Below are positions 44,100 to 52,567 of a DNA stretch of 64,000 nucleotides, one piece after another. Where the stretch lies: the NCBI GenBank assembly GCA_963743425.1, contig CAVUPU010000004.1, positions 558,001 through 622,000 of the forward strand, given 5' to 3'. The first letter of the stretch is position 1. Every line of letters begins with the position of its first letter. The notes beneath the pieces were generated by a model. That model was not told the origin of the DNA, did no database searches, and saw only the letters and a program-made list of their open reading frames with translations. The translations under genes and the position numbers were made by a program. Source of the DNA: JAJVID01 sp963743425. GTDB lineage: Bacteria > Acidobacteriota > Blastocatellia > RBC074.

Positions 44100-46217
44100 A
44101 TGGTGACTGATCTTATGGTTGAACGCCGTCTCGCGCTTGCCCCTGCGACCCTCATCAGCGCGTATCGAACGATGTACACCTCACGCCGGCTTGATGATAA
44201 AGAGTTGCTGCTCAAGCGGCAGAATCGGATCTATTTCCAGATCAATGGCGTGGGGCACGAGGCCGTTCTGGCCGCCGCCGGGCTGCTGCTGCGACCCGCC
44301 TACGACTGGTTCTTCGCCTACTACCGCGACCGCGCCCTGGTGTTGAGCCTGGGCATCACGCCCTACGATCAATTGCTCGCCGGCGTGGCTGCGGAAGACG
44401 ATCCGAATTCCGGCGCCCGTCAGATGCCTTCGCACTGGAGCAACCCGAAGCTGAACATATTCTCACGCTCATCCGCCACCGGCACGCAGTTTTTGCAGGC
44501 CGTCGGCGCGGCCGAGGCGGGCTATCGCTATTCGATGATCAAGGAGATCGAAGACCGCGCGGCCCATTTCAAACACGACGAGGTCGTTTACGTCTCGGCG
44601 GGCGACGGCACAACCAGCGAAGGCGAATTATGGGAATCGCTCAACACCGCCTGCAATCTGAAGCTGCCGGTTTTATACCTGATCGAGGACAACGGATACG
44701 CGATCTCGGTCCCGGTGGAGGTCCAGACCGCCGGCGGAAGCATTTCACGACTGGTCTCTTCATTCCCCAACCTTTACATCGAGGAGTGCGACGGGACTGA
44801 CTTCCTGGCGAGTTACGAAACGCTCAGTCGGGCAATCGAATACGTGCGTGAGCGCCGCGGCCCCGCGCTTGTTCACGCCCACGTCATCCGGCCTTACTCG
44901 CATTCGCAATCGGACGACGAAACGCTCTATCGTACCGAGGAGGAACGCGCCACTGAGGCCGCCCGCGACCCGATCAAGCGACTCGGCGATCTCCTCATTC
45001 GCGAGGGCATTCTGTCCGAAGAAGAGTTACAGAAGGTCAAAGACGAGGCCGACGCCGAGGTCAACGAGGCCACCGACCGCGCGCTCAGCCGTCCCCAACC
45101 GCCAAAAGAATCGGCGATGCTCTACATCTATTCGCCGGACGTCGATCCGACTTCGCCCGAATTCGACACCGAAGACCAGGCGAGTTTGAACGGCAGGGAA
45201 GGCACGATGGTGGACATGATAAACCGCTGCCTGCACGAAGAGATGGAGCGCAATCCGCGCATCGTCGTGCTCGGCGAAGACGTGGCCGACGCCAGCCGCG
45301 CCGAGTATCTGAACCGCGTCAAAGGCAAAGGCGGAGTCTTCAAGGTCACGGCCAATCTACAGCGCCGCTTCGGCGGCGACCGCGTCTATAACACCCCGCT
45401 GGCCGAAGCCAACGTCATCGGCCGCTCGATTGGAATGGCCGCGCGCGGTCTGAAGCCCATCGCCGAGATCCAATTCTTCGATTACATCTGGCCCGCCTTC
45501 ATGCAATTGCGCAATGAGGCGTCGCTGCTGCGGTGGCGCTCGAACAACGGATGGAAATGTCCGATGGTCGTGCGCGTTCCAGTAGGCGGCTATCTGAAAG
45601 GCGGCGCGATCTATCACAGCCAGTCGGGCGTCTCGACCTTCACCTCGATCCCCGGATGGCGCGTGGTCATGCCGTCAACCGCGCTCGACGCGAACGGGCT
45701 GTTGCGCACCGCCATCCGGTGCGACGACCCGGTGCTCTTCCTCGAACACAAACACCTCTATCGCCAGACCTACAACAAGAGCCTCTATCCCGGGCCCGAT
45801 TTCATGATCCCGTTCGGCAAGGCCAAAGTCGTGCGCGAAGGGACAGACCTGACGATTATCACCTATGGCGCTCTGGTTCAACGTTCGCTCGTCGCCGCCA
45901 AACAGGCCGCCGGCGCCGAGATCAGCGTCGAGGTGATCGACCTGCGCAGCCTCAATCCTTATGATTGGGGCGCGATCGAACGCAGCGTCAGGAAGACCAA
46001 CCGCGCGCTCGTCGTTTATGAAGATTGCGTCTCGTGGGGTTACGGCGCCGAGATCGCCGCGCGCATCGCCGACGAACTCTTCGATCAACTCGACGCGCCA
46101 GTCAAACGCGTGGCTGCGCTCGATTGCTTCGTGGCCTACGCGCCCGATGTCGAAGACGCGATCCTGCCGCAGACCGACGACGTGCTCGAAGCGATTCACG
46201 ACATCGCGGCTTATTGA
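44100..46217 (+). CDS. Fused alpha-beta E1 subunit of a 2-oxoacid dehydrogenase (branched-chain type)
   Basis: A 705-residue thiamine-diphosphate enzyme. The alpha half (1-330) has VGHEAVLAAAGLLLRPAYDW, QMPSHWSNPKLN and the TPP motif YVSAGDGTTSEGELWESLNT ending near ACNLKLPVLYLIEDNGYAIS. A linker leads to the beta half (about 370-705): RIVVLGEDVADASRAEYLNR, NTPLAEANVIGRSIGMAARG, VPVGGYLKGGAIYHSQSGVS. It decarboxylates a 2-oxoacid and acylates a lipoyl E2; no E2/E3 genes are adjacent. Alpha-beta fused E1 occurs in several phyla. ATG 44100 is chosen with AAGGAG 13 nt upstream; ATG 44115 is an alternative. Confidence 0.92.
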   Translation: MVTDLMVERRLALAPATLISAYRTMYTSRRLDDKELLLKRQNRIYFQINGVGHEAVLAAAGLLLRPAYDWFFAYYRDRALVLSLGITPYDQLLAGVAAEDDPNSGARQMPSHWSNPKLNIFSRSSATGTQFLQAVGAAEAGYRYSMIKEIEDRAAHFKHDEVVYVSAGDGTTSEGELWESLNTACNLKLPVLYLIEDNGYAISVPVEVQTAGGSISRLVSSFPNLYIEECDGTDFLASYETLSRAIEYVRERRGPALVHAHVIRPYSHSQSDDETLYRTEEERATEAARDPIKRLGDLLIREGILSEEELQKVKDEADAEVNEATDRALSRPQPPKESAMLYIYSPDVDPTSPEFDTEDQASLNGREGTMVDMINRCLHEEMERNPRIVVLGEDVADASRAEYLNRVKGKGGVFKVTANLQRRFGGDRVYNTPLAEANVIGRSIGMAARGLKPIAEIQFFDYIWPAFMQLRNEASLLRWRSNNGWKCPMVVRVPVGGYLKGGAIYHSQSGVSTFTSIPGWRVVMPSTALDANGLLRTAIRCDDPVLFLEHKHLYRQTYNKSLYPGPDFMIPFGKAKVVREGTDLTIITYGALVQRSLVAAKQAAGAEISVEVIDLRSLNPYDWGAIERSVRKTNRALVVYEDCVSWGYGAEIAARIADELFDQLDAPVKRVAALDCFVAYAPDVEDAILPQTDDVLEAIHDIAAY

Positions 46218-46293
46218 TTTTGGCGACGCCCTTTTTGCTTCCTCTTTGTCCACTTCAAAAGTCGCTTCAGTGGGACATCTGAAAAAGCTCGTT

Positions 46294-46740
46294 ATGAATT
46301 CTTTGACTGGGAAATTGGCTGGGGTTTATGTCGGATCGCGGAAAGGCGAAGACAAAACTGCGGTCGAATCCGCCGAATTGGTCTCCGGTCACGGTCTGCG
46401 AGGCGACAGTCATGCGGGGCTCGACCTCGATCGTCAGGTCAGCCTGTTCGCCGCCGAAACCCTGCGCAAGATACAGAACGAAGGCTTTGAAGTCTCGGCC
46501 GGAAGCCTGAGCGCGAACCTCCTCACCGAAAACATCGAACTCGACTCTCTCAAACCCGGCGCGCGGCTCCGCATAGGCGAAGCGGTCATCGAGATCGCCG
46601 AGGCGCGCAGACCCTGCCGCTCGATCACGAAGATAGACAACCGCCTGCCGAAGCGACTCTACGGCCAATGCGGACAGGTCGGACGGATCATCAAAAGCGG
46701 CGTGGCGCGGGTTGGCGACGAAGTGGAAATAATGATCTAA
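46294..46740 (+). CDS. MOSC-domain protein
   Basis: A 148-residue MOSC (molybdenum-cofactor sulfurase C-terminal) domain: GSRKGEDKTAVESAELVSGH, GLRGDSHAGLDLDRQVSLFA, ARLRIGEAVIEIAEARRPCR with the conserved Cys that binds persulfide or Moco, and YGQCGQVGRIIKSG. Stand-alone MOSC proteins resemble YiiM-type reductases of N-hydroxylated compounds or cofactor carriers. It follows E1 by 76 bp; functional linkage is doubtful. The frame is open upstream, but ATG 46294 gives the natural domain start. Confidence 0.9.
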   Translation: MNSLTGKLAGVYVGSRKGEDKTAVESAELVSGHGLRGDSHAGLDLDRQVSLFAAETLRKIQNEGFEVSAGSLSANLLTENIELDSLKPGARLRIGEAVIEIAEARRPCRSITKIDNRLPKRLYGQCGQVGRIIKSGVARVGDEVEIMI

Positions 46741-46770
46741 CAACATTTCGCCCCGAAAGGATCAATCGAG

Positions 46771-48087
46771 ATGAGACAATTGGCCCGGTTCGTCTTTGCT
46801 CTGATGTCTTCGCAATGCTCTCCCGCGCTACTTCTCGTCCTCCTTTGCCTGTTCGCTTACGGGGGCGATAACTGGCCGCAATTTCGCGGGCCTGAGGGAA
46901 CGGGCCATTCGGACGCGCGCGACCTGCCGCTCAACTGGAACGAGGCGAACAACGTCGTCTGGAAGACGACGATCCACGACCGCGGCTGGTCGTCTCCGGT
47001 CATTTACGGTGATCAAATATGGCTGACGACCGCCACGCAGGACGGGCGCGAACTTTACGCGGTCTGCGTCGACCGCGAGACTGGCCGCGTGGTTCAGGAT
47101 ATGAAGCTTTTTGAAGTGGCGCAGCCTCAATACGCTCATCCGTTCAACACCTACGCCTCGCCCACGCCGGTGATCGAAGAGGGGCGCGTTTACGTCACGT
47201 TCGGATCGCCGGGCACGGCCTGCATTGACACCAGGAGCTTCAAAGTTCTGTGGGAGCGCCGCGACCTCGAATGCAACCATTTTCGCGGCGCTGGCTCGTC
47301 GCCGATCATCTTCCGCAACCTGCTGATCATGCATTTCGACGGCAGCGACCACCAGTTCGTCGTCGCGTTGGACAAACAGACCGGCAAGACGGTTTGGCAG
47401 ACAAAACGATCAATAGATTTTCAAGACGTTGACGCGAACGGAAAGATCGCCGCCGACGGGGACTTTCGCAAAGCCTTCGCCACGCCGCACATCACGATGA
47501 TCAACGGCAGGTGGGAGTTGATCAGTCTGGGCGCAAAGGCCGCTTATTCCTACGACCCGCTCACCGGCAGGGAACTCTGGCGCGTCGAAGAGCGCGAGCA
47601 GCATTCGGCCAGCACGCGCCCGGTGATCGGCCACGGGATGATCTTCTTCCCCACTGGATTTTCCACGGGCCAGTTGTTCGCAGTCCGAACCGGAGGCAAT
47701 GGACTGATCTCCGAAACCCACATCGCCTGGAAGCTCAAGCGCGGAGTGTCGAACAAACCCTCGATCCTGCTGATCGACGATCTGATTTACATGATCAACG
47801 ACACCGGCATCGCCAGTTGCATTGAGGCGAAGAGCGGGGGATTGGTCTGGCAAAAACGGATCGGAGGCGAATATTCGGCCTCGCCGGTTTACGCCGATGG
47901 AAAAATCTGGCTCTTCAGCGAAAACGGCAAGACCACCGTGATCCGTCCGGGAAGAACATTCGAATCGCTGGCGGAAAATCAGCTCGATGAAGGGTTCCTG
48001 GCCTCTCCCGCCATTGCGGGCAAGGCGTTCTACCTGCGAACCAGAACGCAACTTTATAGGATAGAAACTCGAGGCGGCGGGAAATGA
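46771..48087 (+). CDS. Secreted PQQ-type beta-propeller protein
   Basis: A 438-residue protein with signal peptide (ALLLVLLCLFAYGG) and NWPQFRGPEGTGHSDARDLP at the mature start. Propeller repeats include GWSSPVIYGDQIWLTTATQD, YASPTPVIEEGRVYVTFGSP and SASPVYADGKIWLFSENGKT. It is an intact paralogue of 21099-22404. Quinoprotein catalytic residues are not obvious, so it is probably a binding or scaffold protein rather than a dehydrogenase. It lies 30 bp after the MOSC gene and may be co-transcribed. Confidence 0.92.
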   Translation: MRQLARFVFALMSSQCSPALLLVLLCLFAYGGDNWPQFRGPEGTGHSDARDLPLNWNEANNVVWKTTIHDRGWSSPVIYGDQIWLTTATQDGRELYAVCVDRETGRVVQDMKLFEVAQPQYAHPFNTYASPTPVIEEGRVYVTFGSPGTACIDTRSFKVLWERRDLECNHFRGAGSSPIIFRNLLIMHFDGSDHQFVVALDKQTGKTVWQTKRSIDFQDVDANGKIAADGDFRKAFATPHITMINGRWELISLGAKAAYSYDPLTGRELWRVEEREQHSASTRPVIGHGMIFFPTGFSTGQLFAVRTGGNGLISETHIAWKLKRGVSNKPSILLIDDLIYMINDTGIASCIEAKSGGLVWQKRIGGEYSASPVYADGKIWLFSENGKTTVIRPGRTFESLAENQLDEGFLASPAIAGKAFYLRTRTQLYRIETRGGGK

Positions 48088-48189
48088 CGTGGAGGAATAG
48101 ATAATCTTTCGCAATATAATCACGCTATCTGCAAACGATTAATTACGCTCCCAAACATTCAAACCTCGAAGCCCAATGGAGGATATCCG

Positions 48190-49035
48190 ATGCGTTACAC
48201 TCGATACCTGCTCATCCTTACGCTCGCCGTGGCCGCCTTTGGCGCCTTCATCGCTCCGTCTCGCGTGAAGGCCATTGTCTACGGTTTCGTGGACACAAAC
48301 AATGTTTTCAACAACACCGGCGCGTTCATCGTCAAATCGCCAACAACCGGCAATATCTTTCCCATCTGTTCGGGAACGCTGATCTCGCCTACCGTCTTTT
48401 TGACCGCCAGCCACTGCACGGTCTTCTTCGAGAATGATCTGGCGCCGCTCGGCTTCACCGCCTTCGTCAGTTTCGACAATCCGATTCCCTTCGGGGCTCT
48501 GACCAGCAATCAGACCAGACTGATCCCCGTCACTCAGGTCGTTACCAATCCGAACTTCAACCAGGCCCAGAGCGACACAGGAGACATCGCGGTTTTACTG
48601 GTTCGCGCCAACGAGACGCGTGGGATAACTCCCGCGCAGCTTCCGACCGCGGGGCTGCTCGATCAATTGGCGACGCAAAACGGCCTCAAGAGCGCCGTCT
48701 TCACACCGGCCGGGTACGGATTGCAAAATCGAGTGACTGGCGGAGGGCCGCCGTTCTTCCAGGATAGAAATCCTGTGCCGAGGATGTTTGCCTTTTCCAG
48801 TTTCAACGCGTTGAACAATACTTTCCTGCGGCTGTCGCAGAATCCCGCCACCGGCGACGGCGGGGCTTGCTTTGGCGATTCAGGGGGACCGAATTTCCTG
48901 AACTACAACGGCGCGCGTCTCCTCGTCGCAATCACCATTACGGGTGACGCGGTCTGTCGCTCGACCAACGTCGTTTATCGCACCGACACGGCCTCGGCGC
49001 GTAGCTTCCTCGCGCCGTACGTAGCTCTTCCATGA
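48190..49035 (+). CDS. Secreted trypsin-like serine protease
   Basis: A 281-residue S1-family protein. A signal peptide (YLLILTLAVAAFGAFIA) is followed by SGTLISPTVFLTASHCTVFF (His), SDTGDIAVLLVRANETRG (Asp) and GGACFGDSGGPNFLNYNG (Ser); the triad is complete. Paired cysteines around His and Ser suggest disulfides. It is probably exported and degrades extracellular protein. No pro-domain or C-terminal sorting signal is seen. The gene starts 102 bp after the propeller gene and is convergent with the next one. Confidence 0.93.
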   Translation: MRYTRYLLILTLAVAAFGAFIAPSRVKAIVYGFVDTNNVFNNTGAFIVKSPTTGNIFPICSGTLISPTVFLTASHCTVFFENDLAPLGFTAFVSFDNPIPFGALTSNQTRLIPVTQVVTNPNFNQAQSDTGDIAVLLVRANETRGITPAQLPTAGLLDQLATQNGLKSAVFTPAGYGLQNRVTGGGPPFFQDRNPVPRMFAFSSFNALNNTFLRLSQNPATGDGGACFGDSGGPNFLNYNGARLLVAITITGDAVCRSTNVVYRTDTASARSFLAPYVALP

Positions 49036-49051
49036 TCGGCGCATAACCCGA

Positions 49052-49630
49052 TCAATTTTCAATTTCGCCCGAATCCCCGGTCTTGTGGTCCTTGATCTGA
49101 AAGCGCAGGAATTCGTGAATAGCTTTCACAGCTTCGGGTTCATTTGTCGAAATGCGTAGGAGACCGCCACGGTCCAACTCTTCAAATTGATATTTGATCC
49201 CCGCTTTCAGTCTTTGCATCACGGACACGCCGGGCGGTGTTTGCGAGTGAATGAACATCGGAGCGGCGAAATCGCCGTCGGAAAATTTCTTCGCGATATG
49301 TTTCAGATGCCGGCGAATCTGGTCACGGCTGGCGCCGTCATTGGCGTCGTTGGCTTCGACCTGGATCGCGCCCCCGTCGGATTTGAGCAGAAAGTGATGA
49401 GTCGTCTTCGCGTGCGAAAACCCCATCGCCGTATCGCCTCGCCGGTTCACGCCATCGAGATGGCTGTCGTGATTGTGATCTGTCTCCTGATCCGATTTTG
49501 ATTTTTCGGATTGACGCTGATGACCGTCGTGAGATTGGGTTTGAGCGTTAGCGAGCATGACGCCAGCGACGAGGAATGCGAAAACGGCTGTAAAGCGGAT
49601 GATATGTTTCTTGACATCCTCTCCACCCAA
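49052..49630 (-). CDS. Secreted hypothetical protein whose start was replaced by an IS605-type end
   Basis: The frame begins at TTG 49630 inside the right-end hairpin of the mobile element, then reads GGEDVKKHIIRFTAVFAFLV with a clear signal peptide up to ANAQ. The mature part is His/Asp-rich (DHNHDSHLDG) and then globular (MGFSHAKTTHHFLLKSDGGA, DQIRRHLKHIAKKFSDGDFA, YQFEELDRGGLLRISTNEPE). The codon expected to be the native ATG before KKHIIRF is GTC, contributed by the element end GGATGTCAAG. Thus the insertion removed the original start; TTG or an internal ATG (49558) must serve now. The family is not recognised, though it resembles small secreted proteins of Acidobacteriota. Confidence 0.75.
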   Translation of the reverse strand: MGGEDVKKHIIRFTAVFAFLVAGVMLANAQTQSHDGHQRQSEKSKSDQETDHNHDSHLDGVNRRGDTAMGFSHAKTTHHFLLKSDGGAIQVEANDANDGASRDQIRRHLKHIAKKFSDGDFAAPMFIHSQTPPGVSVMQRLKAGIKYQFEELDRGGLLRISTNEPEAVKAIHEFLRFQIKDHKTGDSGEIEN

Positions 49631-49800
49631 GCCTTGCGGCTATGGGTGGAGATTCCTGGGCTGCACCCGTGTCGGATGCATATATCCACAGGCGTTACTT
49701 CCCCGGCGCCCGACCGGGTAGGAGATTCAAGCGAATCTCGGTTTTTTCACGGCGCCGTCGCCGTTACATTTGTTTGCAATTGCCGGCGTGCTTGGTTATC
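49616..49800 (-). ncRNA. Candidate orphan omega/reRNA of a TnpB element
   Basis: In tnpB elements the guide-RNA scaffold overlaps the tnpB 3' end and runs into the right end, with the guide taken from the flank. Here that segment survives without tnpB; the flank immediately beyond CAAG, AAACATATCATCCGCTTTAC, would be the guide. The 5' limit is a guess. Retention is seen; expression is inferred. Confidence 0.3.
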
Positions 49801-49985
49801 GCTTTGCCGACTGCAACTCTTTTCTTTAGCGTTCAAACTTTTACCCGGCAGACTTCCTGCCGGAACCGCCAAATTCGAGTTTCAAAGAACTGCGCGAAGC
49901 ATAGCACAGTTAAGCCCTTCCAGGGCGGCGAAATTCATCTCCATCCAAGCTGTCGCTATGGATGGAGTATTCTTTCGCGGATTCA
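49616..49985 (-). mobile_element. Non-autonomous IS200/IS605-type element (PATE-like), about 370 bp
   Basis: Read on the minus strand: left-end hairpin (49939-49967, CTCCATCCAAGC and complement), about 290 bp, then right-end hairpin (49621-49651, CTCCACCCAAG and complement) closing with GGATGTCAAG, the usual right-end terminus of tnpB elements. Most of tnpB is deleted; codons resembling a TnpB tail (GAGEVTPVDICIRHGCSPGI) remain before the right end. No target duplication is expected for this family. The left flank TTATCT is shared with the relic at 1690 and may include the target motif. Confidence 0.7.
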
Positions 49986-50272
49986 GATAACTATTTCTCC
50001 TTCTTCTTTGCGCGGTTTGAGTGGCGCGAGCGCCCTGACGTTGGCGAGGCCGATGGCAGCTAGAGTTTCGAGCAAGCGCGCCGGTTCATCAGACGTGACT
50101 GAGTCCAGCCGCTTGTCCCAGTCTTTTATAAGCCCTCGCATCTCGTCGCGCATCGCCGTCAGGTCGCGCACGAGCGTTTCAAGCTCATCGAGTTTCGCCG
50201 CTGCCAGTTCGCGCACCTGACGGCACGGCGCGCCGCCGGCGTCGCGGATTTTGAAGACGCGCTCCAGTCAAT
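49983..50272 (-). pseudogene. MerR-family (metal-responsive type) C-terminal fragment
   Basis: Codons from about 50272 read ERVFKIRDAGGAPCRQVREL, then AAAKLDELETLVRDLTAMRD and EMRGLIKDWDKRL: the dimerisation helix and effector region of CueR/ZntR-like MerR proteins, including the Cys. The N-terminal helix-turn-helix is missing and a stop lies immediately upstream. The 3' end directly meets the mobile element at 49985, so both ends were disturbed. Without the DNA-binding half it cannot regulate. Confidence 0.7.
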
Positions 50273-50337
50273 GATTACTATGGACAGCCTGCGTCACTGG
50301 CATGCCCAAAGTGTATGACACTTGGGTGGGTTCGACA

Positions 50338-50742
50338 TTAGACCTCAAACTCCCTTTTACAATGCGGGCACGTCACAAGTAGCTTCCGGCCCGTCAGCGG
50401 AATGCGGAGCCTGCCTTTGCAATATTCACAGACGATGACCAGCTTCTCGGCGTCCGGCGCCGAACTAATCTTTGTGGCGCTTGCAGAGTGAAAAGAGCTT
50501 TCCATCTGTGAGCTGAGATAATCTTCCGGCTGAATGTAAAAAGAGGCGTCGCATCTGTTGCAGACCAACATAGACTTGCCCTTGGAGATTGGGAAAACCG
50601 GAATGAAAAAGAGCGTGAAATACTGTCTGAAGCTGTGTTCCCGCAGGTCGGACAGGAGGCGGCATCTGTCGCAATGCTTCCTCAGATTCAGCCCGTTTTT
50701 CACGAGCGTCTTGACCGTCTTGGCGCCGAATAGGATGAACAT
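50338..50742 (-). CDS. Zinc-ribbon membrane-associated protein
   Basis: 134 residues with four CxxC pairs: HCDRCRLLSDLREHSF, LVCNRCDASFYIQ, IVCEYCKGRLRIPL and VTCPHCKREFEV, enough for two zinc ribbons. RQYFTLFFIPVFPISKG between the first two is a short hydrophobic segment, as in zinc_ribbon_15-type proteins that tether a ribbon to the membrane. It is a single gene divergent from the GMC oxidoreductase gene. The biochemical role is unknown. Confidence 0.8.
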   Translation of the reverse strand: MFILFGAKTVKTLVKNGLNLRKHCDRCRLLSDLREHSFRQYFTLFFIPVFPISKGKSMLVCNRCDASFYIQPEDYLSSQMESSFHSASATKISSAPDAEKLVIVCEYCKGRLRIPLTGRKLLVTCPHCKREFEV

Positions 50743-50881
50743 ATGGGCTCAATGTAGCGTGCGTTTATAACGGCGGCATTATACAATGCCCGCCTTAAAC
50801 ACCCCTTGAATTCATTCGCCAAATCATTTCGGCATTGGTCGCCCGGACAATAATCTTCGGGCGAAAGAAAGGATTGTCTTT

Positions 50882-52564
50882 ATGTGGAGTCAGAAGCGAA
50901 GACTTACCAGCCCTCCTGTTTACGACGTTGTGATCGTCGGATCAGGCGCCGCCGGAGGCACGGCGGCGTGGGCGCTGGTTCAGGCCGGATTGAAGGTCGC
51001 AATGCTCGACGCCGGGCCGTTGCGCAGGCGCATGAATGACGAAGATTTTATGTATCACGACCTGTGGCCGTATGACGATCCGTATCGGGGTTTTAAAACT
51101 CCGCTCGTCACTCCCGAAGAGTTCACAAAGAAGTATAAGCTCGAAGGCGCCACGAAGGACGAGCCGTATACGACTCCGGAAAAGACGCCTTACAACTGGT
51201 TCCGCGCGCGCAACGTCGGCGGGCGCACGATGTTCTGGGGACGTTTTGCGAATCGCTTCAACGAGGCCGATTTCAAGATGCGTTCTGTTGACGGCCAGGG
51301 GCTTGACTGGCCGATTGAATACAAAGACATCGCGCCGTATTACGACAAGGCCGAAATCTTCATGGGCGTCTGCGGCGCGAAAGAGAACCATCCCGATCTG
51401 CCCGACAGCGACCATTTCCTGCCGCCCGTAGCCTTCAAATGTTCCGACGTGGCCATCAAGAACGCGGCTGAAAAGGCCGGGCTGCGCGCCATTCGCGTGC
51501 GCCGCGCAATGTTGACCAAGGCGCACAACGGATACCCCCAATGCCATTATTGCAGCGGCTGCGAGAACGGCTGCGACACAAATTCGTTCTACAACTCGGC
51601 GGACCGCCAGATCGCTCCGCTGATGAAGAAATATCACAGAACATTCACGCTGATTCCAAATTCGATGGCGCACAAGGTCAACGTCAACGCGAAGGGGCTG
51701 GCCTCGGGCGTCAGCTTCATAGACAAGACGACTGGAAAAGATCGCGAGATTAAGGCGCGCCACGCCGTCGTTGTGGCTTGCGGCACGCTCGAAAGCACGC
51801 GCCTGCTGCTGATGTCGAACATCGCCAACTCCAGCGGGATGATCGGCAAGAACTTCATCGAGCATCTGGACGTCGCCGCGCAAGCCTATTTCCCCGAACT
51901 GTTCTTCGTAGACCGTGAGGAGGGCGACGGCATCGGCGGCTCTCACATCGTCATCCCCTGGTTCGGTTATTTCCGCCCGGACGAGAAGCGCGATTTTGTG
52001 CGAGGTTTCCAGATCGAGCCTTCATCGCGCATCAGAATGCGCCCGGACAGGAACGCGAGGAACGTTCGCGGCTTCGGCAGCGAGTACAAAAAAGAGGTGC
52101 GCAAATGGACGGGCGCGCGCGTCAGATTGGCTTCGCACGGCGAGATGCTGCCCGGCCCGAACAAGTTTGTCGAACTCGATCCTGTGGTAAAAGACAAATG
52201 GGGGATGCCCGTTCTGAAGATTCATCACCCGTGGGAATCGAACGATATCAACATGTACAAATACATCCGGCGGACTTACGATGAGATATTCGCAGCGGCG
52301 AAGGCCGTTAACATAAGCCTGCCGGAAGGGCCGGATGAGCCAGGACATTCGATTCACGAGATGGGAACGGCGCATATGGGCAGCGACCCGAAAACGTCGG
52401 CGCTCAACCAATTCAATCAGAGCTGGGATATGAAGAATCTCTTCGTGATGGATGCCTCTGCCTTCGCTTCAGGCACGCATAAAAACCCGACGCTGACGAT
52501 CATGGCGCTCGCGTGGCGCGCGTCGGAATATATGCTGGATGAGATGAAAAAACAGAACTTGTGA
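50882..52564 (+). CDS. GMC-family FAD-dependent oxidoreductase
   Basis: 560 residues. FAD-binding VYDVVIVGSGAAGGTAAWAL at 13-32; GMC motifs NWFRARNVGGRTMFWGRFAN and VVVACGTLESTRLLLMSN; C-terminal active-site region HEMGTAHMGSDPKTSALNQF and FVMDASAFASGTHKNPTLTI with the catalytic His/Asn area. CHYCSGCENGC is a cysteine cluster near residue 222 as in gluconate/sorbose-type GMC dehydrogenases. It probably oxidises a sugar or alcohol. Three bases separate it from the next gene, so the two are co-transcribed. Confidence 0.92.
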   Translation: MWSQKRRLTSPPVYDVVIVGSGAAGGTAAWALVQAGLKVAMLDAGPLRRRMNDEDFMYHDLWPYDDPYRGFKTPLVTPEEFTKKYKLEGATKDEPYTTPEKTPYNWFRARNVGGRTMFWGRFANRFNEADFKMRSVDGQGLDWPIEYKDIAPYYDKAEIFMGVCGAKENHPDLPDSDHFLPPVAFKCSDVAIKNAAEKAGLRAIRVRRAMLTKAHNGYPQCHYCSGCENGCDTNSFYNSADRQIAPLMKKYHRTFTLIPNSMAHKVNVNAKGLASGVSFIDKTTGKDREIKARHAVVVACGTLESTRLLLMSNIANSSGMIGKNFIEHLDVAAQAYFPELFFVDREEGDGIGGSHIVIPWFGYFRPDEKRDFVRGFQIEPSSRIRMRPDRNARNVRGFGSEYKKEVRKWTGARVRLASHGEMLPGPNKFVELDPVVKDKWGMPVLKIHHPWESNDINMYKYIRRTYDEIFAAAKAVNISLPEGPDEPGHSIHEMGTAHMGSDPKTSALNQFNQSWDMKNLFVMDASAFASGTHKNPTLTIMALAWRASEYMLDEMKKQNL

Positions 52565-52567
52565 TCA

